A DNA stretch of 64,000 bases from Sphagnum compactum (GCA_965153455.1 OZ234495.1:8800875-8864874), one strand, 5' to 3'. Shown: positions 30,596 through 43,930, counted from the first letter of the stretch. The notes: generated by a model from the letters alone, not told the origin. Translations and numbers: made by a program.

Positions 30596-31860
30596 ATTAC
30601 AAAAATAAGAGTAACACTTATAATATTTTATTGAAATCTGGAAAATTTGGGCCATCTTCTCCATGAAAAAATCCAGTGTATGAGTTGAAACTGCACTTTT
30701 CAGCTCAAAATTTGGTGAAAACTCGCTAGTAAACAAATTGCGAAAAACTAATGAAAAAACTGCCCTTTAAATAAAAGCTGTATTTGAAATGTGGTAAAAA
30801 AAAATTTCCAAATTTTTTTTCCTCAACAATTTGGCCAACATTTTCTTAGGAAGCAAGGAATTTGTGATATATTATATTCCCTTTTAATTTTTGAGGGTCA
30901 AAATTTGGCTAAAAATTCACCACCCAAAAATCCATGACCACAACCACACCTTGAGCTCCTCAACTAACAACTTGCATTCATCCTTATGCAAATCAATTAG
31001 CTCTAATACTAGTTTCTATGACACACTCTTTATTAGCAATTGGAAACATGATACTAAAAGGCTCAAATGTGCACATATTTATCCCAAAGCAATCCCGAGC
31101 TTATTGTCCAATTGTTCCATCCTACCCCTTACTTGATGAATCATTTTGCTCATGCAACAAACACTCATCCTTTTCCCAAGTTGACATTGCATGAATTGCC
31201 ATGTAGCCATGAAGCCTCTTCCATCTTATAATTGTTAATCTTTGTCGCGCACTAGAATTTGGTGCAACTTGTTCAACAACAAGCTTCTCTTTCCATGGAT
31301 TGCTCGAATGGTTGAAAGTTATGGACTTGTTAATGACCACTTGATTATGGGAATGTAAAAGATGAGAAATGCTTTTCAAGTCTGAGTTCCATGAAGAGTA
31401 AGCTTACAAATAAGTTGACGACCCATTTGGATATTAATTGTTAAGATGTTTGCACAAAAGTTTTTCATGTTGAATATATTTTCTTGACGTTTTCTATAGC
31501 AATATAAGCGCCTACAACATGAGTGTTACAAAGGATCAATTTGGAATAAACGCATGATAGTTCTACCACTAGCAAGTTGAGCTCCATTCCCTAACCCTTT
31601 TCCCTTGGGAGTCAATATAGCCATATTCTAATCGATTGCCAATTTTTCGACATGGAATTTGCATGTGGTTGCCCTCCAAATTGCATCACTCAAAATAAAA
31701 ACCAAATGCAGGGGAGTGCCAAGCGAGCTTGCTTGAGGGTGAGTTATGAGGTTCAGCCAACTAGCAACCAAGAACATGCAAAAAATGTGGTGTTCGGGAG
31801 GCATGAAAATATTAGAAGGAATCAAAATATGTAATATTGCTTTGGAATTCTTGTCCATTA
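30596..31860. other. Intergenic DNA, no gene recognised
   Basis: AT-rich with short frames only. No RNA gene or transposon signature was recognised. Confidence 0.4.
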
Positions 31861-32233
31861 GTACGCTGCCCACATCAGCAGCAAGACGCTCCTTACAACC
31901 AGGAACGAATGAGAACAGGCATGGGAACTTATGCGAACGGGATCAGAATCTCTGGGTGCAGTACGGACAGAATCTCCGTTAGGGTTAGAAACCCAGGAGA
32001 CGCGCGCAAGAGAGAGAGAGAGTTCTTCGTCGTCGTCGCAGGAAGCGAGCGCGCAAGAGGGTGAGACAGAGGGAGGAGGAGAATCGCCTATAGAGAGAGA
32101 GAGAGTGAACGAATTCCTGGCGGTGTCACGAAAATTTTGTTTGTTGAATTTAGTTCTGAGCGATTCAATTTTCATCGCTCAAAAGAAGCAAGAGAAGGGG
32201 AGAGAGAAGAGAAGAGAAGAGAAGAGAAGAGGC
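31861..32233 (+). promoter_or_regulatory. Leader / promoter-proximal region of MBF1
   Basis: GC-richer than the DNA before it, with a telobox-like TTAGGGTTAGAAACCC at 31979-31995, several GA runs, and a GAAGA-type purine repeat just before the start codon (32195-32231). ATGs near 31909 and 31920 would open an upstream frame if transcription starts that far out. No clear TATA box was seen. Confidence 0.5.
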
Positions 32234-33787
32234 ATGGCAGGAATGGGAGGACCGGTGTCGCAAGACTGGGATCCAGTGGTAGTGAGAAAGAAGGTGCCGA
32301 ACGCAGCGGCCAAGAAGGACGAAAAGGCTGTGAACGAAGCTCGCCGTAGCGGTGGTCCTATCGAAACTATCAAGAAATGTAAAAATTCTTGTCACTTCTT
32401 TTGAAGTCATCTCACAGCTCTAGCAGTCAAGCATCGACCCAATTGCCAGAGCTGTGAGAGCTGTGACTTCAAACTGTGACATCTGTCCCTTTTTTTTTCG
32501 TTATGAGAACATGTGTTCTTAGAGTTCCTAACATGATTAACTATGCATTTTCAACGCACTTGGAGCTCTCCAATGGAAAGCAAGTGTTTCCCTGCCGCAA
32601 GAAACAAGGCCCTATGTCAGTGGCTTTCCATTATGCTGTTGTGATCATAGCACACAAAGCCCCATGTCAGCGGTTTTCCATTAGGCTCCTTTGATCATAG
32701 AACACTGTGTGTAACTGTGATTACAGTAGCCTAATGGAAAGAGACCCTATGTCCTGTTATGTTGGGGCCCCTAATCTGGCTGAAAATTTCATTTACCTCT
32801 ATGAATACCAAACTGTAGCTCTGTGTGTGTGTGTGTGTGTGGACGTGGTGGGTTCTGGAGGAGGGTAGATAGCAAAGTGGTTTTCTAGGGGTCTTTTTTT
32901 TGCAAACAGAATGTCTGTGATACTAACAGAACCTACCCAAACTTATTGCCCACAACACAAGCGTCTATCGTCTATCGTAGTGTTGTTCTCTGATGCTCAG
33001 AGATTTTTTTAACCTGGATTTTGTGGGGTCTTTTGTTCAGTCAATGCAGGATCAAACAAGGCTGCTACCAGTGCAACGGGATTGAACACAAAAAAGCTTG
33101 ATGATGAGACAGACGTCCTTGCACGTAGGTCTTTTCATCCTACATCGTTTGGTTCTTGATGTCCTCTTTTTATTGACAAGTGTTCCTAGTCATAAGAGAA
33201 TGTCATAGAATCCTTTTTTGGCTGCTGAATGATGACAGAGTGAGTGGTCTGTGTGAGCCTGATATTCATAAATTCCTCACATGGCTGGCATTGATCAGGA
33301 TCTGAGATAAGGTGGTTTGAACCTCTGAAGTAACCTTCTAGGTTCTCATGTGTGGTTGCATAACATGTCCGTTAGAGCCCCAAACCTAGTGTGGTCACAG
33401 GATGCTGATGTGGCTGTGATGTCACAGATGAGCGAGTCTCTGCAGATCTAAAGAAGAATATTATGCAGGCACGCCTCGAGAAGAAACTGACACAAGCACA
33501 ACTTGCACAGGTAGTACCAATTGCCTTCATACCATCTAGTGTGGTGGCATGTTAGGTACAGTAATCTGTGGTGATTACTGCCACTTGATTTCCTCATCCA
33601 CTTTAGCTCACTTCATAGTAGGGGAGGGTGCTTAAAGTTTCTCTTTTTGGATTTTGTATGGCAGCAAATTAACGAGAAGCCACAGGTCATTCAAGAATAT
33701 GAAGCAGGGAAAGCAATTCCAAACAATCAAATCATCACAAAACTAGAACGTGTCCTTGGTGTTAAGCTGAGGGGTGGCAAGAAGTGA
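32234..33787 (+). CDS. MBF1: MBF1, multiprotein bridging factor 1 transcriptional co-activator, 144 aa
   Basis: Four exons: 32234-32378, 33041-33124, 33428-33510, 33665-33787, total 435 nt in frame, GT-AG introns. The N-terminal MBF1 domain starts [20 protein letters not shown] and continues through [18 protein letters not shown] Cro/C1-type helix-turn-helix fills about residues 88-140: [38 protein letters not shown] and [18 protein letters not shown]1 bridges DNA-bound activators and TBP and takes part in plant stress responses; in all eukaryotes it also acts on stalled ribosomes. Length and ends match plant MBF1a/b rather than the longer-tailed, heat-inducible MBF1c. The start gives the standard MAG beginning. 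Confidence 0.96.
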
Positions 33788-35340
33788 GTGTTCTGTGTAC
33801 AGAGAGAAGGTTACATATGCAGCAACCTCTCATCTTTAATCTGCCGCCAGCAGTGTGCTGGCTGATAATTGGGCTTATATTCTGGTGATGTTGTAGTATA
33901 CAAGAAAATTAGGGGTTAGGAGCCAAGGTGGGCTCTTGGGTTTGTTTTTGAAGTCTGAAAGAGCAAGAGATATGTGACCATGTGAGTTGTGTGAGTGTAG
34001 TCTCTTAATTATAGATTTGTGAATTCTCGTAGGTCCTTATTGTTGATGAGAAGGATGTTTTAATGCATGGTTTTTAGATGTGGCAAGAACTCATGGAGCT
34101 GGAACTTATACAAAAGTTGTAAATACTCTTTCCTGATTGATGGGTGATTCATTAGCAATGTGCATTGGTCCAAGTCATACAAGGTGAACCGCCCTCAAGG
34201 GTTTGAGCAAGAATGTTTGTTGCCATACAACTGGGTGACTTCCCTGCAAAGAGTTTACAGAAGATGTACCTGATATGTGTTTTCAAGGCAGAGTGTGGAA
34301 TTCCAACGAGGAGATCTGGTATGTTCTCATTATTTATTTGGGCTTGCTTAAACAACTATTGTGAATAACTGCAAGACTTTTAATTTAACCTAGGATTAGT
34401 GAACTCTGTTTGGCCTGATTTTTTGAAAGATAATAGAGCTTGGTGGATTCAGTGATGGACCAATTGATTCCCTCAAGAGGATGAATCAATAAAATGGCTT
34501 TAGTTTGTTATCATACAGTTGCACCTCTACAAATGGGATTTGTTCCCAATAGAAAGGGACCCACTGCTTGAAATATGATTTGTTCCATGAGCCTAGATCT
34601 TAGCTTGTACTCGAACAAAGAAACATCAACAGCAAGTGACCTCATGTGCTCCCATCACTCCGACCTTTATCACCTTGCCTTGTGTTCATTGGCTTCAGGC
34701 CTCAACTATGGACTATATCATCCTTGGAATGTCCTGTCATATCCAAGGTTTTGAGAAAGTTTGCTGACATGACATTCATTTACTGGCTCTAAGCAGAGAA
34801 CTAGCTAAAGAGGTAAGTAGCAACCTTGACTATGTGTACGGTATTTGCCACCTTCTCCCTGAGTACAGGCTGTAGCAAGCTATCTGCTCCAGGACCCAGG
34901 ATTATGGAAAAGATTCCCAAAGCTTCAGCTGTTTGGCCCTTGGTAATGGAATATTCACCATTATTACTCGGCGTCAAGAGGGTCTTAAGGGTTTGAGAAT
35001 ATTCACCAGGTTCACCAGGTTTTGGAAGGGGAGGGTTCTTACACATGCTTCTTAAGAATGGGAGAGATATTGCCCCTACAATAAGTAGGTGCAAGGTCCT
35101 TTGCAATCTTTAAGAAGTAGGCATAGTAAAACCCTCCTCTTTTCTAGGAAGGATATTCATGGATACACAAGGTGCCCTTGACATGCATGCATTAAGAAAT
35201 CTGTCTAAAAATGGTGCATTCACACTTGATGTTAAGTCAGTGTTAAATGATAATCTAGGTGGCATCCTAGGTGGCACCCAATGTTAAATGGGTGATAGCT
35301 TAATGTTAGCATAAAAAAGGAGTATTTCTTCCTCCTCTTA
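33788..35340. other. MBF1 3' UTR and downstream spacer
   Basis: Mixed composition after the TGA, with short frames on both strands. A 3' UTR of a few hundred bases is likely, then intergenic DNA. No other gene is supported. Confidence 0.4.
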
Positions 35341-35372
35341 CTAAAGCTCTTTTAGCCACATTTTTAGCATGT

Positions 35373-35383
35373 TATATAAAAGG
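35373..35383 (+). promoter_or_regulatory. TATA box of an orphan promoter
   Basis: TATATAAAAGG is a near-perfect plant TATA box. Downstream (35390-35560) come a pyrimidine-rich stretch, three telobox-like CCCTAAA/ACCCTA motifs at 35446-35500 and a CTCA repeat. This is the usual make-up of a plant core promoter and leader. The gene it would drive was not identified. Confidence 0.5.
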
Positions 35384-36511
35384 TCCCTGCTCCCTCTTGG
35401 CTCTTTGCCCTCCTCCCCCCCATGGTCCCTAGGTTCCAGACCCCCTAAACCCTAAAACCCTATATTATTATACGGAAGCCCTGAAAACCCTAAACCAACA
35501 ATTTCATCACTATATCCTTCATTTACAACCTTTTTCCCTCTTTGGAGACTCACTCACTCACTCACTCCCTCACTCCTAAACCTCTAAACCCCAATTCCTC
35601 CTTTTCCTCACTTGCTCACTCATCTCCAGCTACTTATAGCAACAACCATAAAAGGGTCCATGGAGAACACCATCACAACCATGGCAATCACAACAACAAC
35701 AACATTGACTCATTTATATGACAAGGTTTTAAAATGTGCTCTCTCTCTCTCTCTGGCTCTCTCTTGACCCTAATTTTTTTTTTTATAAATTTTGTTTTTG
35801 GTGTCTAGCTAACTAGCTAGCTCTTCCTGGCACCCAATTTCCCTTTTTTGGGTTTTTCTTTCAATTTTGCTGCTTGGGTAGTTTTTGCACTTTGTTGTAT
35901 GTCATGTAATGTCATGAAAGAAAACCCCACTTTTGGCCTTGCTTTCAATATTGCTGTTTGGGTAGTTTTTGTAGTTTTTGCTACTCTGTCTGTCATGTCA
36001 TGTCATGCCATGAATAAAACACCAATTTTGTTTTTGTTTTTATTTTATTTTATTTTGGGATTGAAGGTTTGATCTTTCAGATGATGTTGAGTCCAGACTC
36101 CAGACAGTGTGTTTCAATCCAGCCAAGAGTGTTGTTCTTATCTATGTCACAGCAAGCAGTGAGTGAGTGAGTGAGTGAGTCAATTAATGTTGTCAAGTCT
36201 GTGAGAACAGCAGCACACAGAGAGAGAGAAAGAGGGAGAAAACAGGTTTGGAAATGAAGTGTTGATTGGGAAAGCAAAGAGTCTTGAATTTCAGTGACCC
36301 ATTACCAGGACTGAAATCTTGACACAGCAAAAATCAATGATCAGCTGGACAATTGCGCAATTTGGATCCAAATAGGGTTTGTTCTGTTCTGGGATAGTTC
36401 TCAAGTTTATGACTACAGCAGCACTGTTGTCATTGTTTTTGTGTGTGAATGGATGTGTGTGTCTTACTTGTGCAATTTTTCACAAGGGAGGGATTGAAAG
36501 AGCAGGAGCAA

Positions 36512-36549
<38 letters not shown>

Positions 36550-36840
36550 ATGTCATACTTTGTTCCACCCTGCAACTACAGCATGGTGGAATATGACTTC
36601 AGCCGATCAGGACAATGTCATCAAGCTCAACTTTCCTTTCCTGGAGCGCCTTCATCTCAATACAATCATTTATCTCTCACATGATGAGCCTTCTCAACCT
36701 TTGAATGCACCTACCTCTTCCCCAACACCCACTCTGATTTAAATTTTTTATTGTTTTTCTATTACCCCAAAGAAAAAGAAAAAAAGATTGTTGCATTAGG
36801 GTAAGATCTCCTAATGTGTAGCACAAGCTGCTGGATTTCC
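35384..36840 (+). other. Possible transcript of unknown gene downstream of the orphan TATA box
   Basis: The first ATG is at 35660 (reading MENTITTMAITTTTTLTHLYDK), then a TGA about 35 codons on. A splice-acceptor-like TTTGATCTTTCAG sits at 36068-36080, followed by a short frame (DDVESRLQTVCFNPAKSVVLIYV in one phase). These pieces could be exons of a small or non-coding gene, but none resembles a known family. GA and GTGA microsatellites occur at 36160-36180 and 36518-36547. Confidence 0.25.
35840..36020 (+). repeat. Imperfect tandem duplication of about 90 bp
   Basis: Two copies, each with CTTTCAAT(T/A)TTGCTG(C/T)TTGGGTAGTTTTTG, then a TGTC(A)TGT block and TGTCATG(A/C). The copies start at about 35857 and 35941. 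It lies inside the possible orphan transcript. Confidence 0.75.
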
Positions 36841-36889
36841 ATGATGCTCTTGGGAGGCTCAACATTGGGTTGATGGATCTCATTGTTTA

Positions 36890-37136
36890 GGTTGCTAGCT
36901 GAATATTGGGTTGATGGGTATCTTTGTTTGCTAGCTGAATATTGGGCTGATGGGTCTCTTTGTTTGCTAGCTGAAAGTTGAACTTATTAGAGTACTTGGA
37001 TCCATGGATCTCATTATTTAGGTTGCTAGCTGAACATTGGGTTTATGGGAATCATTGTTTGCTAGCTGAATATTGGGCTGATGGGTCTCATTGTTTGTTG
37101 GCTGAAAGTTGAACTTATTAGAGTACTTGGATCCAA
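36890..37136 (+). repeat. 36-bp repeats in a 132-bp higher-order tandem array
   Basis: GCTAGCTGAA anchors recur at 36894, 36930, 36966, 37026 and about 37061, with GTTGGCTGAA at about 37098. The block ending TTGAACTTATTAGAGTACTT recurs exactly 132 bp apart, so three 36-bp units plus a spacer were duplicated together. On the - strand the 36-bp unit reads as a 12-residue motif (Q-P-N-x-Q-L-A-N-N-x-x-H type) in a 94-codon frame. No known family. Confidence 0.85.
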
Positions 37137-40100
37137 GTTGTATAGCAATATCATCAGTTCCACTGTTTGTGCTTGAATCCATGACCAAGAATCTAATTGT
37201 TATATTCAAAATTGCTGACAATGTTGGAACTGTGAATAAACTGCCATCCAGAGATACAATCAACAGTTGAGATTGAGAAATTGAGAATTTTATGAAGAAC
37301 ATGAATACCTGAAGAAGAAGTTGTACATTTAGCTATCCCCCAACAAGATCATTTGTCAAGTAAACCACCACAGTAGAGAAAAGGAACCTCTGTTTTGATT
37401 CACATCTGAAGTGTGCTTTGGCATCATGATTGATTGAGGTATAGATGCCACAATTTGTGGGCTGGGGTGATATGGGGGGTGATGGGTAGTCTAAGTTTGT
37501 TGAATGATCAAGGGATTGCTCTACAAAGACTGTCATGAGCTGATGAGGACACCAACATTATATCAGATGCACATCCCATGTCTGAGTCTGAGGTCTTCTC
37601 TGCCTTACAGGTCCTCCTCTTCACACCCTTGCATATTCAAAACTTGTTCCATCTTTTTGCTCTTTTCAAAAAGCTGCAGGGGGAAAAAAAGGAATCACAA
37701 AAATGTGAGGAGTTTCTTCCTGAGAATATGTCTCTCAAAATTTCATGTCTGAAAATTGTAGGGTAGTAAACCAGCAAGACATAGACATAGACAGAGACAG
37801 AAACAGAGAGGTCTGTCTATACTGGGCAATTTGCAATATGATCTGAAAGCTTTCTTGATGTACATATGGCAATTGTTTTGTGAATCCCGTCACCAAAACC
37901 AAAATTGCATCATCTTCTCACTCACCCATCTCCACAAAATTGGCACTTAAGTGCACTACCTAAATGTCTTAAGCTGTTTGTTTCTGTGTGTGTATGGCAG
38001 GTGATGATCTTATCACCATGATACTATCCTCTACATGTAATGTGCAGTTTTGGACGCCGTCATACTGGTATGTTTACAGAGGAACAAAAGGATTTTCTGC
38101 TGTGTCCGCTATTATTACAGGCAACAAACAGCCACTGTATTATATACCACTGGACCTTAGTTTCAGGTTCTTGTCCTACAAGGCAAGAGTAGTTACTACC
38201 TATCAATTCAACATTAGAGCTTCCAAGGACCCACTTACTATATTGCTTCAGTTATTGTTATTGTTGTCAAGCATACCTCACTCTCAAAATCTCATGGATT
38301 TATTATTTTTTGTGCTGCAGTTAGTTCATTGAGCTGTTTTGATACAGATCTTGTCCGAATTTCAATGGACCAACCAGCATGGTTGTGAAGTGTTTCAGGA
38401 CCCAATTTTTTTGTTTTAATAATAAAAACAAGACAATGAACTTCTTGCTGGACTACTAAGGTAACTCAGAAATCTTGGCACAGACTCTGCCGCTAGGCAA
38501 AACCCACGATGTGGGTTGGTGTTTCTTGTGAAGTACTTCTGGAGAATGTGCTCGGCGTGAAATTAACTGAACATTGCCTACATGTTTTATGTAAAACAAT
38601 CAACAGTGAACACTACCAATCTGCTACAAGTTTTTCAATAGTCCACCATTGGATAGCTAATGGAAGCACATCTTTGCACAATGTTGTAAAGTGAATCTTC
38701 CAACTTTGACTCAAATATATGTGATCCAATGAGCATAACACTTGATTCTAATTTTTTTAAATGATTACAATTTCTTGCAATTTACTAGTGGGTAGTAACT
38801 TTGATGGGCCCATTTTCCCTTGTGGCAAGCTATTGCCTTTTCCAACAAGTATCAAAAGTGGATCCTCAACCCTTTCATTGTGAATGTTTGGATGCTATGA
38901 CACAAATCTCATATGCTAGACTGTACATAGATTGTTGCAAATTGCCCAAAAAAAATAGGTTTTAAAATATATTAATTATGTGTAAGGAGTTGAAAAAACA
39001 TGGCAAGTTAGGAATTTTCAAAAGTGACTTCTATGAATGAAAGAAAGCCCTTGAAACACAAAGGGAATTAAACAAGGGAAATACTTCAAAAGAAAGATAA
39101 GCAGAAACTCCACCCATAAGATTGCATTCCAACCCTCACAAAATTTGCCCAAAATTATATGCATTAATTACGTGTGAAGAAAAGGTCTTAGAATTCATAA
39201 TCGCAAATGGAGATTTTTTAAATAAATAAATTATATGGATGAAGGGAAACCCTAAATTATATTTCCCCACAAGCAAACATGAAATTTTATTTACTAACAT
39301 TATCATCATATAGTTTTTAAAATGATGGGTGTGTGTTTGTGTTGTTCGTACCTACCTCAAGGTGAATAATGCAATTGGCACTAGTTTTAATTTATAGATT
39401 AACCATAGACTCACATTGAACTCACCATGACTTGAATTTCCTACGGGAGGCATTATTCTCCTTATGATATAAAGAGTAATTGTTCATTGGCCTCACATCA
39501 AATTAGTCATGTCTCCCAACTTTGTGTTTCAATTTTTTGAAACATATGGTTCAATGGCAAACAACCTTGCAAGGAAACACATGGCTTTTATCATGAAGAA
39601 CATGGAAAAACATGTATTCCATCTTGAAATATACCTTAACGAGCAATAACACGTGCACATGTAGTTTACATGAACCTTTATGTTGTGCATGTATAAGGCC
39701 TTTAGTCACACAATAAAATGAGAACCATTAAACCTTTTTAGATGTTGCTTATATTGTAGCAACTCAATGATAAAATGGAATAAAGTCATTGAAATCCATG
39801 TGAGACAAGGGGGCATAAACCTCGATGGAAGGTTAATCAAATGCCTTGTTATTAATAAGGCAATGAAAAATAGCAACTTTTGGAAGGAAGGTAATATCTT
39901 ACAAGGGGAATAGCAATTTGGTCGTGTTGAGTTGCCAATTAAGTGTTTCCCCCATTTAATCCCATTGGTTATCAAATAAATATTTTTTACATGCAATTGA
40001 CCTATTTAATGAGATTCAATCATGTCAAAATGAAAAAAAACATGAACCCTTCAATTTTGTTGATGAATTCTTCTATAAACTTATAAATAATTTGAAAGAT

Positions 40101-42394
40101 TTATAACTAAAATAAATCACACCTTTAGTAAGGATCAAGGTTGGTTGTTTTTTCTTTGTTTTTGGTTGTTTTTTTTGCAGTTTCGAAAGTTTAGCAAAAT
40201 TTTCCAAAATTTTAGCAATTTCTTTTGAATTTAAACTAAAATAAATTTCCATCTTTTTTTTGGTTGCCTTGATGTGAAATTTTGACTTAAAAAGAAAGTT
40301 GGTAAGGATGTTGTAAATGAGTGGTTGAAAAAACATGGAAATATTTTTCAAAATTTACAATCCATCATTATATATATTTATTTATTTATTTTGAGGATGG
40401 GAAGTTGTTTTTATTTTCTTCTCTCTTTTTTTGCCTCCTTCAGTTTTTTCCAATGTTGCCAAAATCATGATCATTAATAACAATATTTAGCCAATATTTA
40501 GGCTACAGATAAAATTTCACAATATTTTTTTTCAAAATCCTTCTATATTATGACTATTTATTAAACCCTAAGGTAAAAATCTAGTGATTTTAAAAACTCT
40601 ATTTTGGAAATCTAGTGAATGTAGGTCTCTTTCTTTTTTTTTCAAATAGATAATTTGTTTTTGTTGCTAGGCCATTTCCCCTCTCCCCTTCCCCCCACCC
40701 CCAATGACAAAAAAATTGCCATAATTAGAAACATTGATGGGGGTTTAAGGTTTAGGGGATAGGGGTTTTTCCCACAGCCAACATGTCCATACACCATTTG
40801 GCATGAGATTAGTGGTCTCAAGGAATGGTACCATTAATTCAATTCACATGAGATACCGTAGTACCTTGCCCATTTCAAACACATGTCCGTCAAATAATTA
40901 ATTAATTTTGAAATTTTCATTTCAACAAATGGAATATTCTAAAATTTCACTAATAATCTTCACAATTATTTTTTATTTGGAAGAAATAATTTTTTGAAAT
41001 TTTCAACAATTCTGAAATAATATAATTAGTGTTGAATTGGCCAAGGTACTACTAGGGCATAGAATTTTAAGAGTTTGCCAAGATGTACAAGACGTTTTCT
41101 TAGCAACTCATGAAATATATGTACAATGATATAAGTTTATAGGGTGTATTTTTTTAGACGTTTTCTCATCATCATTTATTTTACCTTTGGTAAACTTGGG
41201 CAAGACATTTTTAAAAAAAAAATTGCATATCATTTATAAAGGAATAAGCAAACAAAATAACGAGATTCCAACTGAAACTAAAATATGATAATAATAATAA
41301 TAGTAATAGTAATAATAATGATTAAAAATATTTTAAAACTTGCAACTAAGCTCCGAGGATTATAAATTGACCTCCCTACCAATAAACACCACAACTAGAC
41401 ACCCCGTTTCCATTGGCACTTCGACCTCTCATCCTATTTTATTTATTTTTAAAAAGCATCGTGCTTTACATCTCGTAATGGCCTTGGCGAAGGTCATTAT
41501 GAGAAGTGGGCCCACACTTGGCTCCCACCTCAAGCAAGGCCCTTCTTCTTCTAGTAATGCCCTCAACCTAGTAGGGCCTTTACCTACCTCTTAACATCCG
41601 ATTTTTCCATCTCACTTGACTAAATGAATTATTTTGCCGCTCACATGCAAACTGATGATGAGGAGCACCAAACATATGCAATGGAGATACATCCTTCAAG
41701 AGTATTAAAGGAAGTGGGTATAGATATGATATAGTCCACATCCATAGCAAGCTTGGTTAGTACATTTTTTCCATACATAAATATCCCTTGGTGGATGTTG
41801 GTGTATGTGCTAAGGTTTAATGATGCGGTGAGTCCATTTTGGGTTGTTTTCTTTCCCAAAAGAAGACAAGAAGAAAAAACCATTGGATGGATTCTCATGA
41901 TATGGAAGTGGTTGTGATGCCATAAAGCACTCCGAGAAAAAAATTTCAAAATGAAAATTAAAAATGCATAGCAAATGTATAAAAATGCATTAAAAAAAAA
42001 ATTGGTGTACAATGGAGGCATGCCTATCCAATGCAATTTTCCTCCACAATTGGAGGGTATTGCCAAAATTGGTTTTGCAAAACGAGCGGCTATTGTCTCT
42101 CCATGCTCTTTACTATGGTATTGCCCTCACTCATCCAAGGGCCTTACCCTTAGAACAAGTGTATTTGGAGGGCACTTATATATGTGCATGAATATCCCTC
42201 CTAGAATAGGGGAGGGAGATCTCACACCTACTTCATAAGACTTATGGGGAAATTATGCTTACCAAGAGGTGTAAGATCCATCACACTATAAAGGATTAGG
42301 CATGAGAACCATCCCCCCCCCTTACCCCTCATGATCTACTTATGTTTTAAGTTCATGATCATTTTTGCCTTGTCAATGTGTTTCCATTGTGTTC
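37137..42394. other. Intergenic DNA, no gene recognised
   Basis: Mixed composition up to about 38.7 kb, then strongly AT-rich. A partial trace of dispersed repeat B is visible at 40455-40508 (ATTTAGCCAATATTTAGGCTAC). ATA/AATA microsatellites occur at 41287-41320. No protein or RNA gene is supported. Confidence 0.4.
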
Positions 42395-42735
42395 TTGTCA
42401 AGTTCCCAATTGGGTCCTCAACATGTTCCCATTATGGGGTCCTCCACAAGTTCCCAGTATTGGGTTCTCAACATGTTGCCAACATGGTTCCTCCACTTGA
42501 AGTTCCCAATGGGTCCTCAACATGTTCCCATTATAGGGTCCTTGACATGTTCCCAATATGGGGTTCCTTAACAAGTTCCCAACATTGGATCCTCCACTTG
42601 AAGTTCCCAATGGGTCCTCAACATGTTTCCAACATTGGATCGTCCGCAAGTTCCCAATGGGTCCTCAATATGTTCCCAACATTGGATCCTCCACTTGAAG
42701 TTCCCAATGGGTCCTCAACATGTTCCCAATAGCAT
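42395..42735 (+). repeat. Minisatellite built of about 25-bp units
   Basis: GTTCCCA-containing units alternate: GTTCCCAATGGGTCCTCAACAT, GTTCCCA(A/T)...ATTGGATCCTCCACTTGAA and variants. The CCACTTGAA form appears at 42493, 42594 and 42691, so a period of about 98 bp covers four units. Open frames on both strands across the array (up to 133 codons) come from the repeat itself. Confidence 0.9.
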
Positions 42736-43659
42736 CTGATTGTCCCATATGCATATACTATATACATTTGTCATTGTAAGAAGCCATGATTCATACAATT
42801 ATAACTGCCTACCAAAAGGACTTCTGGGGTGAGGGTGGTTGGGGCACCTGAGTCAGTGTTGTGAAGCTTTTAATGCTTGGGCATCCTTGTCCTCTGTAGA
42901 AATCCAAGCACTAAAAAAAAATCCAACACTTGGATTTCTATCTCAAGAAGCTAAGTTAGGTAGTAAGAAAGATTCCAGCCCAATTTTTGGAAAGGCCAAG
43001 TCTCTTCAACAAATATACACTATGATTTGGGCCCATGTATATATATTATGATGGCATTGAGTAAAGCAAACTTAGTGAGTGCCTTTTGTGAAGCTAACAA
43101 AGCTAAGTTTAGAGTGCCCAAAAAAAAAACACCTTCAACAATGTAAAAGTTTTGATTTATTTATTTATTTATTTAGCACCCAATTAACTTATAACTATTT
43201 TTTTAAAAAGGGGATATTGTTGTGAAAATAATGAGTTGATTGATTTAAACCTTCCAACAAAAATAACATAAAAGTGGCAAATTCATAACAAGTGAACTAA
43301 TAGGAGAGCCCATATTTATGCATTTCCCATGTAAGAGCAACATCATCATCCTTTTGACATTTGAGACTTGGCCTAATTACATTTTCGTATGCAAACACAT
43401 TGGCACATCATACATAGGTTTTAGGGTTTGGTCAAACAAGAAGCACTACAAATAATAATACCATAGTACCTTGGAATTATACACTAATTATACAGCTTCT
43501 ACACTAATTATATTGGATTTTTTAAATGTTGGAATTTTGAAATTTTAATTTCAAAAGAAAATAAATTTTTTGAAGGAAAACAAAGATTTTTTGTCGAATA
43601 TTTTACTTTCATGGATTCTTTTTTTAAATTTTTTTTCTAGTTTAATATCTAGTATGTAT
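42736..43659. other. Intergenic DNA, no gene recognised
   Basis: AT-rich with short frames and a small ATTT microsatellite near 43155. Nothing else is supported. Confidence 0.4.
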
Positions 43660-43725
43660 TTAGCCAAATCTGGCTAAATCAGATATATTATGGACAATTG
43701 CCACTTCAGCTACATCACAAAATTG
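43660..43725 (-). repeat. Dispersed repeat B, inverted copy
   Basis: On the + strand: TTTAGCCAAATCTGGCTAAATC, ATATTATGGACAATTGCCACTT and CAGCTACATCACAAAATT. The reverse complement reads GATGTAGCTGAAGTGGCAATTGTCCAT..., matching 57634 and 53773. Confidence 0.7.
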
Positions 43726-43930
43726 AATGGAAAAGGAAAAAAGGAAATAATAAAAACAATAAAAATTCTTTAATAATATTTATATTTCTTTTTTGTTTGC
43801 AACTGTAGAGGGAAAAATATTAAATAAGAAAAAAGGGTTCTTAATGCTAAGCAAGAAAAAAAAATTTGGCACTTCTTCTTTTTTTTCATCCTGTCTGCCC
43901 TTGGCCCATTAAAAAAAAAATTCCCCCAAA

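Noticed and set aside
36890-37136. Regular 36-bp repeats with spacing like a CRISPR array
   Set aside because: The units are contiguous tandem repeats without unique spacers, and the DNA is eukaryotic.
42331-42732. 133-codon frame with repeated SSTCS and PNGSS words
   Set aside because: It is a read-through of the 25-bp minisatellite, and both strands are open for the same reason.
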